In this document: positions 20,795 through 29,787 of the stretch, piece after piece | How positions within the stretch are numbered: position 1 is the first letter of the stretch | How the letters are laid out: every line of letters begins with the position of its first letter | Assembly: GCA_018830645.1 (NCBI GenBank) | Contig: JAHJSA010000033.1 | Coordinates: forward strand, 1 to 63,562 | DNA length: 63,562 nt | Origin: Actinomycetota bacterium | Lineage (GTDB): Bacteria; Actinomycetota; Thermoleophilia; RBG-16-64-13 | Direction of reading: 5' to 3' | Notes under the pieces: model-generated | The model's input: only the letters and a program-made list of their open reading frames with translations | Told to the model about the DNA's origin: nothing | The model's database searches: none | Program-made: the position numbers and the translations under genes

Positions 20795-22315
20795 ATGGCG
20801 CCTGAGCCTGTGATCAGGATGCGTGGCATCACCAAGCGCTTCCCGGGCGTCACCGCTTTGGACGGTGTGGATTTCGACCTCCTGCCCGGTGAGATCCACG
20901 CGCTTGTGGGTGAGAACGGGTCGGGCAAGTCGACCCTGTGCAAGTGCCTGTACGGCTTCGTCCAATCCGACGAGGGCGTCATCGAGATCAACGGCGCGCT
21001 TGTTTCCATAGACTCGCCGCATCGTGCCCGAGAACTCGGCATCGCGGCGATCACGCAGGAACTCACCCTCGCGCCCACTCTGAGCGTGGCGGAGAACATC
21101 CTCATGGGCAGATTGCCTCGGGGTAGGTTCGGCATCGACTGGGGAGCAGCGCGTCGGCAGGCCAGGGAGGCGCTCGACGAGATCGGGGCCCGCATCGACG
21201 AACAAGCTCTCGTGAACAGCCTCTCGGTCGAACTACAGCAGGAGGTCGAGATCGCTCGGGCGGTGTATGCGCAGTCTCCAGTGCTCATCCTCGATGAGGC
21301 CACCAGTTCGCTGTCTGAGTCGGCCACCAAACGGCTCATGGACAAGCTGGAGCAACTGCGCTCCAGCGGAGTCGCCGTGGTCTTCGTGTCGCATCGGTTG
21401 AGGGAAGTCTTTCAATGCTGTTCGCGGGTAACGGTCCTCCGTGACGGTGAACGCGTCGTCACGATGGACCTGGACGGTGTCACCGAGTCCCAACTTGTGA
21501 CTGCGATGGTGGGCCGCACCATGGAGGACCTCTACGGGAAGCGCAGGATCGCGAAGGGCGACACGCTCCTTTCGGTTCGCGGGCTCTCGACCCCCGATGG
21601 AAAGGTGCAGAACGCCGGCTTCGACCTCCGCGCGGGAGAGATCCTGGGGATCGCGGGCTTGGTCGGCTCCGGCAAGGTGGAGCTTGGCATGGCCGTGTAC
21701 GGAGCAGTGCCCTCATCGGGAGACGTGACCCTGGAAGGTCGCCGACTGAAGCACCGGAATCCGCGAAAGGGAATGGCCGCCGGGATCGGGTACGTGCCCG
21801 ACGATCGGAAGAGGGATGCCTTGCTCCCCACCAGGTCGGTTCGCACCAACCTCTCGCTACCCTGGCTGCCGTTCCGCAAGTTCTCGAGATTGGGCTTTCT
21901 CGATGTCCGTTCGGAGAAGGTGATGGCGCGGGAGTCCTGCGGCGATTTCGGCGTGCGCACCCCTTCCACCGAGTTTCCCATGGTGCTGCTCTCAGGGGGG
22001 AACCAACAGAAGGTCGTACTCGCCCGTTGGTTCGCTCTAACTCCCAAGGTAGTGATCTTCGCGGAGCCGACACGCGGCATCGACGTGGGTGCGAAAAGCG
22101 AGATCTACGGGTTCATCCAGGATCTCGCCGAACGAGGGGCGGGTATCATCATGATCTCGTCCGAGATGCCGGAGTTGCTTGGCGTTGCGGACCGCATCCT
22201 CGTCATGTACCAGGGGCAGCTGTGTGGGGAGTTCGACCCGGAGACGGCTGGGGAGGAAGAGATAGCCCATGCCGCCTGCATCGGGGAGATGAAGAATATG
22301 GGGGTGGTAGCTTGA
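20795..22315 (+). CDS. Ribose-type ABC importer ATPase (double NBD)
   Basis: This 506-residue protein contains two ATP-binding cassettes, as in RbsA/XylG/MglA. NBD1 has Walker A GENGSGKST, Walker B VLILDEATSSL and a signature region reading LSVELQQEVEIARAV, with Glu in place of the second Gly of the usual LSxGQ. NBD2 has a degenerate Walker A (GLVGSGKVEL), the signature LSGGNQQKVVLARW and FAEPTRGIDVGAK, which is typical for this group where NBD2 is catalytically weakened. ATG 20795 fits GGAAAGG upstream; the longer frame from 20735 overlaps the hairpin region and is unlikely. The stop overlaps the permease start. Confidence 0.9.
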   Translation: MAPEPVIRMRGITKRFPGVTALDGVDFDLLPGEIHALVGENGSGKSTLCKCLYGFVQSDEGVIEINGALVSIDSPHRARELGIAAITQELTLAPTLSVAENILMGRLPRGRFGIDWGAARRQAREALDEIGARIDEQALVNSLSVELQQEVEIARAVYAQSPVLILDEATSSLSESATKRLMDKLEQLRSSGVAVVFVSHRLREVFQCCSRVTVLRDGERVVTMDLDGVTESQLVTAMVGRTMEDLYGKRRIAKGDTLLSVRGLSTPDGKVQNAGFDLRAGEILGIAGLVGSGKVELGMAVYGAVPSSGDVTLEGRRLKHRNPRKGMAAGIGYVPDDRKRDALLPTRSVRTNLSLPWLPFRKFSRLGFLDVRSEKVMARESCGDFGVRTPSTEFPMVLLSGGNQQKVVLARWFALTPKVVIFAEPTRGIDVGAKSEIYGFIQDLAERGAGIIMISSEMPELLGVADRILVMYQGQLCGEFDPETAGEEEIAHAACIGEMKNMGVVA

Positions 22316-23391
22316 TGGGAGCTCCGACAGAGGCGGCAGCAGACGTGCAAAGATCTGACCCTGGTTCGCGACTCGCTCTGGCGCTCCGGAGGTTGTCGAT
22401 CGGCCGCGTGGCCGGCGCCCTCATAGGATTGGCTGGCGTGGCTCTGTACCTTGCACTGACCGATGATCTGTTCCTCTCCTGGGGCAACATCATGAACCTG
22501 TTCAGAGCCCAATCCGTGGTGTTCATCATCGCCATCGGCATGACGTTCGTCATCCTGACAGGGGGGCTCGACCTCTCCGTTGCCAGTACCACCGGCTTCG
22601 CCGGAATGATCCTCGGCTTCGCCATCCAGGCTGGATCGGGACCCGTTGTGGCCATCGCGCTCTGCGCCCTTGCGGGTGTCCTTCTGGGCCTCCTGAACGG
22701 CTTCTTGATCGGATACGTCCGCATCTCGTTCTTCGTGGTCACGCTTGGAACGCTCTCCATCTACGCGAGCGTCATCCTCACCACGACGGGTGGCAGCACC
22801 ATCTCGCTCTTCAACTACCCCGAGTTCGCGGGGATCCAGAGGCTGGCTAACGGGGACATCGGTCCGTTCCCGATCATCCTCGTGGTGATCCTGGCGCTCT
22901 ACCTGTTGGCGTGGTTCGTCCTGCACAGGACCGCCTTCGGCCGCGCCGTCTACGCCATCGGCTCGAACGCCGAAGCGGCCCGACTGAACGGTCTGAACGT
23001 CCCGCTCACACTGATGCTCGTGTACGGTGTGGCCGGGCTCATGTGTGGTCTTGGTGGCGTGCAACAGGATGGACGCCTCACGGCTGCCGTGCCGATCGTG
23101 GATCCCAACCAGATGCTGGTGGTCATCGCCGCGGTACTGATCGGAGGCATGAGCCTGCGCGGCGGGGAGGGTGGTCTTTTGGGAACGTTCATCGGTGTCC
23201 TCTTCCTCGGGGTTATCCAGAACGGCCTGACTCTGAAGGGAGTCTCGGCCTTCTGGCAAGGAACTGTCACAGGTCTCGTGTTGATCATCGCGGCCGGTCT
23301 TGCCGTGTTGCGCGAGACCGACGCGTTGCCCAGGCTACGGCGCTGGTTGTCCGGCAGGCGAAAGGCTGAAGCGGCGGAGACGACTGAGTAG
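22315..23391 (+). CDS. Ribose-type ABC importer permease
   Basis: This 358-residue membrane protein has about eight to ten hydrophobic segments and the RbsC/MglC signature (FIIAIGMTFVILTGGLDLSV, then the cytoplasmic RTAFGRAVYAIGSNAEAARLNGL coupling segment that docks on the ATPase). The ATG at 22315 overlaps the last base of the ATPase stop. A TTG at 22312 is an alternative. It is the third gene of the importer and is followed by catabolic genes after about 30 bases, so the operon probably continues. Confidence 0.9.
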   Translation: MGAPTEAAADVQRSDPGSRLALALRRLSIGRVAGALIGLAGVALYLALTDDLFLSWGNIMNLFRAQSVVFIIAIGMTFVILTGGLDLSVASTTGFAGMILGFAIQAGSGPVVAIALCALAGVLLGLLNGFLIGYVRISFFVVTLGTLSIYASVILTTTGGSTISLFNYPEFAGIQRLANGDIGPFPIILVVILALYLLAWFVLHRTAFGRAVYAIGSNAEAARLNGLNVPLTLMLVYGVAGLMCGLGGVQQDGRLTAAVPIVDPNQMLVVIAAVLIGGMSLRGGEGGLLGTFIGVLFLGVIQNGLTLKGVSAFWQGTVTGLVLIIAAGLAVLRETDALPRLRRWLSGRRKAEAAETTE

Positions 23392-23422
23392 CTCCGCGAA
23401 CGCGATCGAAGGAGGCACGACG

Positions 23423-24241
23423 GTGGAATTGTCGAGATTGTCGGTGAGCCATATCACGACCGTGAACTGGGATCTGGCCACGGCGATCGAACGATACCGA
23501 GCGCACGGTCTCGGCGGCATCGGCCCGTGGAGGGACAAGCTCGAGGCGGAAGGATTCGCCGCAGGGAATGCCTTGCTCCGCGACAGCGGCCTCCAGGTGA
23601 GCAACTACTGTGCCGCCGGCTTCTTCACGATGGGTGAAGGCGCGTGCCAAGAGACGGTCGACGCGGCCGTGGAGAGTACGATCGTTGCCATAGGAGAAGC
23701 GGCCGAGTTGGGGGCGGACTGCCTGGTGATCGTCAGCGGACCGGTGAGCTGCTTCGGTGTCGACGGGGCGATGGAGATGATCCTGCCAAGTCTGCGAACT
23801 GTCGCGAAGGCCGCGGAGAAGACGGGAGTGCACCTGGGGCTCGAGGCCCTTCACCCCATGGACGTGACCACATGGTCCATGGTGCGTACCATCCACCAGG
23901 CGCTCGACATCATCGATGAGATAGACACCCCCCATTTCGGGCTCATGCTCGATCTGTACAACACCTGGTGGGACCCACAAATCGTCGCGGGCATCCGAAG
24001 GGCTGGAGCCGAAGGGCGCATCAAAGGGGTACATATCGCGGACTGGCGCAACCCCACGCGCTCGTTCACCGATCGGACCATTCCAGGCCGCGGCATCATC
24101 CCGCTGAGCACGCTCATCGCGGAGGTCGAGGCGACAGGATGGACAGGATTCTATGACGTCGAGATCTTCTCGGACGAGCTGTGGGCAAGCGACTACGATG
24201 CCCTGCTCGACGAGACTGCGGGATGGTTCGAGGCCCTGTGA
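23423..24241 (+). CDS. Xylose-isomerase-like TIM-barrel sugar isomerase/epimerase
   Basis: This 272-residue AP-endonuclease-2/xylose-isomerase-like barrel has probable metal ligands in LGLEALHPMD (Glu), GLMLDLYNTWWDP (Asp), GVHIADWRNP (His) and FYDVEIFSDE (Glu), the pattern of IolE/IolH and tagatose-3-epimerase relatives. GTG 23423 follows a clear AAGGAGG (23409-23415). It lies between importer genes and oxidoreductase genes, so it probably isomerises or dehydrates the imported compound. Family members act on sugars, inosose or hydroxypyruvate, so the substrate remains open. Confidence 0.8.
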   Translation: MELSRLSVSHITTVNWDLATAIERYRAHGLGGIGPWRDKLEAEGFAAGNALLRDSGLQVSNYCAAGFFTMGEGACQETVDAAVESTIVAIGEAAELGADCLVIVSGPVSCFGVDGAMEMILPSLRTVAKAAEKTGVHLGLEALHPMDVTTWSMVRTIHQALDIIDEIDTPHFGLMLDLYNTWWDPQIVAGIRRAGAEGRIKGVHIADWRNPTRSFTDRTIPGRGIIPLSTLIAEVEATGWTGFYDVEIFSDELWASDYDALLDETAGWFEAL

Positions 24242-24297
24242 TCCCCGGCGACCAACAGTCACCACACTGTTCTGGAACTCGGTAGAGGAGGCGCTGC

Positions 24298-25869
24298 GTG
24301 GCGGACTACGATGCGATAGTGGTTGGATCCGGTCACAATGGGCTTGCGTCCGCCCTTCTGTTGTCCCGCGCGGGATGGAAGGTGCTGGTCGTGGAGCAGT
24401 CGGACGTTCCGGGCGGGGCCTCGAAGAGCCGCGAGCTGACACTCCCCGGCTTCACCCATGACGTGCACGCCACTAACATAGGGTTCTTCCTGGGATCAAG
24501 TACGTTCGCCGAGTTCAAGGATGACTTCTTTGCCAATGGGTTCGGCATCTCCGCCGGGGATCAACCGTACGCCAGTGTTTTCCCCGACGGTGACGCCATC
24601 TGCGGCTATATGGACGCACAGAAGATGGAGAGTGAGTTGGCCCGCCACGATCCGGCGGACGCCGAAGCGTGGAAGCAGATGCTGCAGGAATTCGAACGGT
24701 TCAGTGCCCATCTCTTGACGATCTACAAGCTCCCCATGCCGTCGTTCGCGCTGGTTCGCCACGCGTACCGTATGTACAGGAGTCTCGGCCGCGCCGAGTT
24801 CTGGGATGTTGTGCAGATATTGCTGGCGTCCTCGCAGAACTTCGTGGATTCGCGCTATCGCTCGGAGAAGGTCAAGGCCTTGTTCACCCCCTGGGGCTTT
24901 CACCTGGACCACGGACCGGATGTCTCGGGCGGCGCGGCCTTCCCCTATCTCGAAGTGCCGCTCGACTACATGAACGGTCTGGCGTTCTCCACGGGTGGCG
25001 TCGGGCGGCTGATGGACGCGATGATAGCCACGATCAGAGCCAAGGGCGGGGAGGTGATCCTCGGCAAGGCAGTCACGTCGATCCCCGTCGAGCAGGTCGG
25101 TGCAGTGGGTGTGATCCTCGACGACGGCACCCGACTGAGTGCCAAGAAGGCTGTGATCGCCAACGTGACGCCGCCCCGTCTCTTCGGGCCCCTCGTGGCC
25201 GAGGAGCACTTCCCGTCCAGCTTCATGAGGAAGGTGCGCGGCTTCAGATACGGCGCTGCCACCATGATGATGCACCTGGCACTGGATGGACCGGTGCCCT
25301 GGGCGGCTGGGGCGCATCTGGCCGACTGCTCGTATGTGCATGTGGGCCCCTACTCGGAAGACATAAGCCGGGCATATCACGAGTCTCTCCTGGGCTATCT
25401 CCCGAAAAGCCCGATGTTGGTGGTGGGTCAATCAAGCCGCATGGACAAGACGCGTGCTCCCGAAGGGAAGGAGACCCTTTGGGTCCAGGTGCGCGCCGTC
25501 CCGACCGTGCCGAAAGGAGATGCAGCGGGTGAGCTGACATCCACGGATTGGGAGACCCTGCGGGAGCCGTACGGAGAACGAGTCTTGAATAAGATCGAGT
25601 CCTTCGCTCCCGGCTTCAAGGATCGAGTGCTGTCCATGAAGGTGCTGGCTCCGCCCGACATGGAGAAGGATAACCCCAATCTTGTAGGCGGCGATTCTGT
25701 CTCGGGAAGCCATCACATCGATCAGCACTTCATGTTCAGGCCATTCGCTGGTTGGTCTCGTTATCGAACGCCTGTCAAGAATCTCTACATGATAGGCCAG
25801 TCCACGTGGCCGGGTGCCGGGTTGAGCGCGGCATCGGGCTACCTTCTCGGCAAGGACCTGCTCAAGTAG
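24298..25869 (+). CDS. FAD-dependent oxidoreductase of the phytoene desaturase/PYROXD2 group
   Basis: This 523-residue flavoprotein starts with ADYDAIVVGSGHNGLASALLLSRAGWKVLVVEQ, a dinucleotide-binding fold with GSGHNG, and ends with NLYMIGQSTWPGAGLSAASGYLLGK, the C-terminal FAD motif shared by carotenoid desaturases and PYROXD2-like proteins. GAGGAGG (24285-24291) precedes the GTG start. Carotenoid synthesis genes are absent here, so a role as a dehydrogenase or oxidase of an imported compound fits the operon better than carotenogenesis. Confidence 0.82.
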   Translation: MADYDAIVVGSGHNGLASALLLSRAGWKVLVVEQSDVPGGASKSRELTLPGFTHDVHATNIGFFLGSSTFAEFKDDFFANGFGISAGDQPYASVFPDGDAICGYMDAQKMESELARHDPADAEAWKQMLQEFERFSAHLLTIYKLPMPSFALVRHAYRMYRSLGRAEFWDVVQILLASSQNFVDSRYRSEKVKALFTPWGFHLDHGPDVSGGAAFPYLEVPLDYMNGLAFSTGGVGRLMDAMIATIRAKGGEVILGKAVTSIPVEQVGAVGVILDDGTRLSAKKAVIANVTPPRLFGPLVAEEHFPSSFMRKVRGFRYGAATMMMHLALDGPVPWAAGAHLADCSYVHVGPYSEDISRAYHESLLGYLPKSPMLVVGQSSRMDKTRAPEGKETLWVQVRAVPTVPKGDAAGELTSTDWETLREPYGERVLNKIESFAPGFKDRVLSMKVLAPPDMEKDNPNLVGGDSVSGSHHIDQHFMFRPFAGWSRYRTPVKNLYMIGQSTWPGAGLSAASGYLLGKDLLK

Positions 25870-25926
25870 CATTTTCCAAGGCTGTACATCGAGCTATGTC
25901 ACACGGAATGAGAGGATGGTGAGGCC

Positions 25927-27282
25927 GTGTTGGATCTCAAGATCGTCAATGGGACCATGGTGATCCCGGGGACCGGCCTGGTGCGCGGTGGAGTGGGCTG
26001 CAAGGACGGGCAGATCGTCGCCATAGGGCCCGAGTTCGGCATGGAAGATGCCGTCCGCACCGTCGATGCCGCCGGCAAGTACGTGATCCCTGGCGTCATC
26101 GACCCCCACGTGCACCTGGGCATCTTCACCGGCGACTTCGCCGCCGAGACCGAGACCGAGACCCGCGCGGCGCTCGCCGGCGGCGTGACCACCACCGGCG
26201 TCATGATGGGTGGCGATCAGTCCTACCTCGGCATGCTCCCCGGCTTGATCGAGACCGTGGAGGCGAAGTCTTCCACCGATATGTTCTTCCACCTGAGCAT
26301 CTTCACTCCCGAGCAATTGGGTGAGATCCGCCGGTACGTCGAAGACTTTGGGGTCACCTCGTTCAAGTTCTACATGTGTGGCGTCACGGGCGTGTTCCCG
26401 AACGTCGAGGATGAGTTCATCAAGCAGGGTCTTGAGAGCCTCGTGGACATTGGCGGGCACCTGACCGGCCTCGTGCATTGCGAAGATCAGGCCATGGTCG
26501 ACGCCGCTCTTGCCAAGGTGGCGGCCGAGACGCCGGACGGCGGCCTGCGCGAGTGGGCCGACGCGGGCCCGGCCGAGGCCGAAGAGGACGCCGTGATCCG
26601 TGCCTGCCGTCTCCAGGCGGAGACCGGCGCCCGCTTCTACCTGGTGCACATGTCGTCGGGTCTCGGCGTGAAGGCCGCGGCGGCCAACCGATCCGGCGGC
26701 CCGTTGTTCGTGGAGACCACCTCGCCCTACCTTTCGCTCGATAAGGATGACCCCTCGGGCCTTCTGGCCAAGATGTTGCCGCCGATCAAGGACGCCTCCG
26801 ACAAGGAAGCGCTGTGGGCGGCGGTCAAAGACGGTACGATCAGCAGTATCGGTACCGACAACGTGTCGTTGAACCGCGAGATCAAGGGCGCCGAGAAGGG
26901 CCTGTTGAACGCCATGCCGGGCTATGCGGTCCTGCAGACCCATCTCCCCGTCTTACTGCACGAGGGTGTGAACAATCGCGGCATCGACATCGAGCGCTTG
27001 GTGGAGGTCACGAGCCGCGGTCCTGCCGAGATCTTCGGTATCTACCCGCAGAAGGGCACCATCGCCGTGGGGTCCGACGCCGACCTGGTGATCGTGGATC
27101 TCGACAAGGAGCAGGTGGTAGACGAGACCAAGCTCTACTCGTTCTCCGACTTCTCGCTCTACAACGGCCGCACCCTCAAGGGCTGGCCGGTGATGACCAT
27201 CAAGGCGGGCCGGGTGGTCGTCGAGGATGGTGAGGTCTTGAGCGATCCGGGTATCGGCGGTTTCTTGCGCCGCACCAAGTAA
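25927..27282 (+). CDS. Dihydropyrimidinase/hydantoinase-type cyclic amidohydrolase
   Basis: This 451-residue protein has the cyclic amidohydrolase motif order: IPGVIDPHVHLG (first two His ligands), SFKFYMCG (Lys that is carboxylated to bridge the metals), GLVHCEDQ (His), YLVHMSSG (His) and SIGTDN (Asp). It carries the small N- and C-terminal beta-sandwich ends (GTIAVGSDADLVIVDLD). Enzymes of this type open hydantoin, dihydropyrimidine, allantoin or dihydroorotate rings. With the molybdenum hydroxylase and Hyu-type subunits elsewhere in the window, an N-heterocycle ring-opening role is plausible. GTG 25927 has GAGG and GGTGAGG upstream. Confidence 0.87.
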   Translation: MLDLKIVNGTMVIPGTGLVRGGVGCKDGQIVAIGPEFGMEDAVRTVDAAGKYVIPGVIDPHVHLGIFTGDFAAETETETRAALAGGVTTTGVMMGGDQSYLGMLPGLIETVEAKSSTDMFFHLSIFTPEQLGEIRRYVEDFGVTSFKFYMCGVTGVFPNVEDEFIKQGLESLVDIGGHLTGLVHCEDQAMVDAALAKVAAETPDGGLREWADAGPAEAEEDAVIRACRLQAETGARFYLVHMSSGLGVKAAAANRSGGPLFVETTSPYLSLDKDDPSGLLAKMLPPIKDASDKEALWAAVKDGTISSIGTDNVSLNREIKGAEKGLLNAMPGYAVLQTHLPVLLHEGVNNRGIDIERLVEVTSRGPAEIFGIYPQKGTIAVGSDADLVIVDLDKEQVVDETKLYSFSDFSLYNGRTLKGWPVMTIKAGRVVVEDGEVLSDPGIGGFLRRTK

Positions 27283-27288
27283 TGCGAC

Positions 27289-27333
27289 ACGGGTTGGAGG
27301 GCGCCCGGGGGTCATCCTCCGGGCGCGACCCGT
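27289..27333 (+). terminator. Intercistronic hairpin before the 2-oxoacid oxidoreductase operon
   Basis: The core GCGCCCGG (27301-27308) pairs with CCGGGCGC (27319-27326), and outer ACGGGT (27289-27294) with ACCCGT (27328-27333). It lies between the amidohydrolase and the POR-like genes. No T-tract follows, so its role may be processing or partial termination. Confidence 0.6.
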
Positions 27334-27352
27334 CGATGGAGGTGTTCCAGCC

Positions 27353-27904
27353 GTGCTTCAACTGAGGATCCAAGGTCGGGGCGGCCAGGGGGCCCAGCTG
27401 GCGGGCGAAGTGCTCGCCACGGCCTTCTTCCAAGAGGGTAAGTACGTGCAGGCCTACTCCACGTACGGCGGTGCGCGCCGTGGCACGCCGGTCTCCACGT
27501 TCATCCGGGTGGACGACGACCCGGTGCGGGAGCGGTGTGACATCGAGGAGCCCGACGCGATCATCTGCTTCGACCCGTCTCTGCTGAGCCCCGCTTTGCT
27601 GACCGGGGTCACCGCGAAGACCGTGCTCCTGGTGAACTCAGTCCGGGGGCCCGAGGAGTTCGCGGACTTGGGCGACCTACGTGTTGCCACCATCGACGCT
27701 CTTACGATCGCTCGGGGCAACGGGCTCGGTCGCATCGTCAACTCCACTCTGCTCGGCGCGTTCGCTCGAGTCGTGGGCGCTCCCGATCTCGACGTGCTCG
27801 TGGAGGTCATCCGGCAGGTGTCGCCGCGCAAGGTGGACGAGAACATGAAGTCCACGCGCGACGGCTACGAACTGGTCAGGATGCGCGAAGGGGCCCCCCG
27901 ATGA
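27353..27904 (+). CDS. porC: 2-oxoacid:ferredoxin oxidoreductase gamma subunit
   Basis: This 183-residue protein begins LQLRIQGRGGQGAQLAGEVLATAFFQEGKYVQAYSTYGGARRGTPVSTFIR, the classical PorG/IorB-type gamma domain (GRGGQG near the N-terminus, then ..YG.E.RGG/T). It helps to bind CoA and assemble the 2-oxoacid oxidoreductase. The GTG start is read from GTGCTTCAA. The stop overlaps the next start (ATGA). Together with the next three genes it forms a four-subunit pyruvate/2-oxoacid oxidoreductase. Confidence 0.88.
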   Translation: MLQLRIQGRGGQGAQLAGEVLATAFFQEGKYVQAYSTYGGARRGTPVSTFIRVDDDPVRERCDIEEPDAIICFDPSLLSPALLTGVTAKTVLLVNSVRGPEEFADLGDLRVATIDALTIARGNGLGRIVNSTLLGAFARVVGAPDLDVLVEVIRQVSPRKVDENMKSTRDGYELVRMREGAPR

Positions 27905-29787
27905 GCGAGGTGACCAGGAAGCCGACCACGGGCCCCGCCGCGGCTTCGCCGGGCGAGGTACCAACCATCTGGACCACCGGTTGGACCGACGTGTTCAACA
28001 CCGGCACCTGGCGCGCCGCCACGCCCATCCACGAGTGGCGCCCGTCGCCCTGTCACGCCGACTGCCCGATCGGCAACACCATCCCCGGCTGGATCGCGGA
28101 CATCCGCGAGGGCGCGTACCAGGAGGCTTGGCTGTCCCTGGTCGAGACGAACCCCTTCCCCTCCGTGACCGGCCGAGTGTGCCATCACCCGTGCGAAGGT
28201 CACTGCAACCGCGAGGTGATCGAGGCCGTCGTGGGCATCAATGGACTGGAGCACTTCCTCGGCGACCGTGCTCTCGAAGAGGGCTGGGCGCTGCCCGCGC
28301 CCGCAGAATCTCAGGGCAAGCGGGTAGCCGTGGTGGGAGGGGGCCCGGCCGGCCTCTCCTGCGCCTATCACCTGCGTCGTCTCGGCTATGAGGTCACGAT
28401 CTACGAGGCGCGAGAGGAACTCGGCGGTCTGCTCCGCTACGGCATCCCCGAGTATCGCCTGGCGGCCGGTGTGGTCGATGCCGAAATAGCGCGTCTGCTC
28501 GACATGGGCATCGAGGTGCGTCTGAACGCCGGTCTAGCCGACCGGGCCGCGCTCGAGTCTCTGGAGGCGGAATACGACGCTGTGTTCCTCGCGGTGGGTG
28601 CGCAGCAGGCCAAGATCTTGCGTCACCTCGAGGGCGGCGCGGGCGCGGGCCGAGTGCTCGACGGGCTGGAGTATCTGCGGCGGTGCACCGAAGGCGTGGC
28701 CCGCGATCTGGGCGAGCGCATGACCGTGATCGGCGGCGGCAGCGCCGCCATGGATGTGGCGCGGAGCGCCCGGCGCCTAGGCCATCAGGTGTCTGTGGTC
28801 GCCCTCGAATCGCGCGGCGCGATGCCCGCGCAGCCCGAAGAGATCGAGCAGGCGCTCGAGGAAGGCGTCGCGCTCTTCGACGGGGCCATGGTGGCCGCGG
28901 TGGAGGCGGGCGCTGACGGCGGGTTGACCCTAAAGTGCGTCAAGGTGACCCTCGATCTCGGGGCGCCCGCCGGAGAGCTCCGCCCCGTGCCCGTGGAAGG
29001 CGGGGAGTTCGCGCTGGCTGCCGACGTGATCGTCACGGCCATCGGTCAGGATCCCGACCTCGCGCCGTTCAACGGCGCTTTCGGTGACGGCTCCTCCGAC
29101 GGCTCCTCCGTCGACGGCGCCACCGGCGGCTTTGTCGAGTGCGCCGTGCTCGTCGCCGACCCCGTGACCCTGGCCACCACACGCGCCGGCGTCTTCGCCG
29201 GCGGCGATGTCGCGTCCACCAACCGCTTCGTCTCTGAGGCCATCGGCGCGGGCCGCCGGGCCGCCTACTCAATCGCCGAGTACCTGAGTCATCCGGACGC
29301 CTGCATCCCGGAGCGGCCGAAGCTCGAGGACTCGGTGAACCGCACAGAGGTGAACTCGTTCTACTTCGAATTCAGCGAACGCCGCGAACGCGTGGTCGCC
29401 CCTGCTGCTGAGCGTCTGCAGGCCTTCGCCGAGACGATCTCGGTGTACTCGACGGAGGACGCGAACGCCGAGGCCGGACGCTGCATGAGCTGCGGCTTCT
29501 GCGTCCAGTGCGACAACTGCTTCGTCTTCTGCCCCGACATGGCCGTGCAGAAGGACCCCTCGGCCGCCGGCGCGGAGGGCGTCGCCCCCGGCGCCTCTGA
29601 GTGTGCCTCCGAAGGCGCCCCGCCCGCCGGTGCCGCCGTGCGGGTGGTTGCGGCCGTTCCGTGCGTCGGCGCACCCGCCGACAGCGGGCCCTTCTACTTC
29701 GTGCTCGACCAGTACTGCAAGGGCTGCGGGCTGTGCGTGACCGAGTGTCCCCGCGGCGCGGTCCGGCTGGAGCAGGTGAACCTATGA
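27901..29787 (+). CDS. GltD-like flavoprotein fused to the ferredoxin-type delta subunit of a 2-oxoacid oxidoreductase
   Basis: This 628-residue protein combines a glutamate-synthase small-subunit fold with an iron-sulfur tail: N-terminal cluster cysteines (PCHADCPIGN, then CHHPCEGHCNRE), FAD motif VVGGGPAGLSCAYHL, NAD(P)H motif VIGGGSAAMD, and C-terminal VFAGGDVAS. From about residue 530 there are two cluster motifs, CMSCGFCVQCDNCFVFCP and CKGCGLCVTECP, separated by an A/G-rich linker (about 553-595). Ordinary PorD is only about 100 residues, so this is a fusion placing NAD(P)H chemistry directly on the oxidoreductase. It resembles the HdrC-GltD-like protein at 6603. Starts and stops overlap the neighbours (ATGA). 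Confidence 0.87.
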   Translation: MSEVTRKPTTGPAAASPGEVPTIWTTGWTDVFNTGTWRAATPIHEWRPSPCHADCPIGNTIPGWIADIREGAYQEAWLSLVETNPFPSVTGRVCHHPCEGHCNREVIEAVVGINGLEHFLGDRALEEGWALPAPAESQGKRVAVVGGGPAGLSCAYHLRRLGYEVTIYEAREELGGLLRYGIPEYRLAAGVVDAEIARLLDMGIEVRLNAGLADRAALESLEAEYDAVFLAVGAQQAKILRHLEGGAGAGRVLDGLEYLRRCTEGVARDLGERMTVIGGGSAAMDVARSARRLGHQVSVVALESRGAMPAQPEEIEQALEEGVALFDGAMVAAVEAGADGGLTLKCVKVTLDLGAPAGELRPVPVEGGEFALAADVIVTAIGQDPDLAPFNGAFGDGSSDGSSVDGATGGFVECAVLVADPVTLATTRAGVFAGGDVASTNRFVSEAIGAGRRAAYSIAEYLSHPDACIPERPKLEDSVNRTEVNSFYFEFSERRERVVAPAAERLQAFAETISVYSTEDANAEAGRCMSCGFCVQCDNCFVFCPDMAVQKDPSAAGAEGVAPGASECASEGAPPAGAAVRVVAAVPCVGAPADSGPFYFVLDQYCKGCGLCVTECPRGAVRLEQVNL

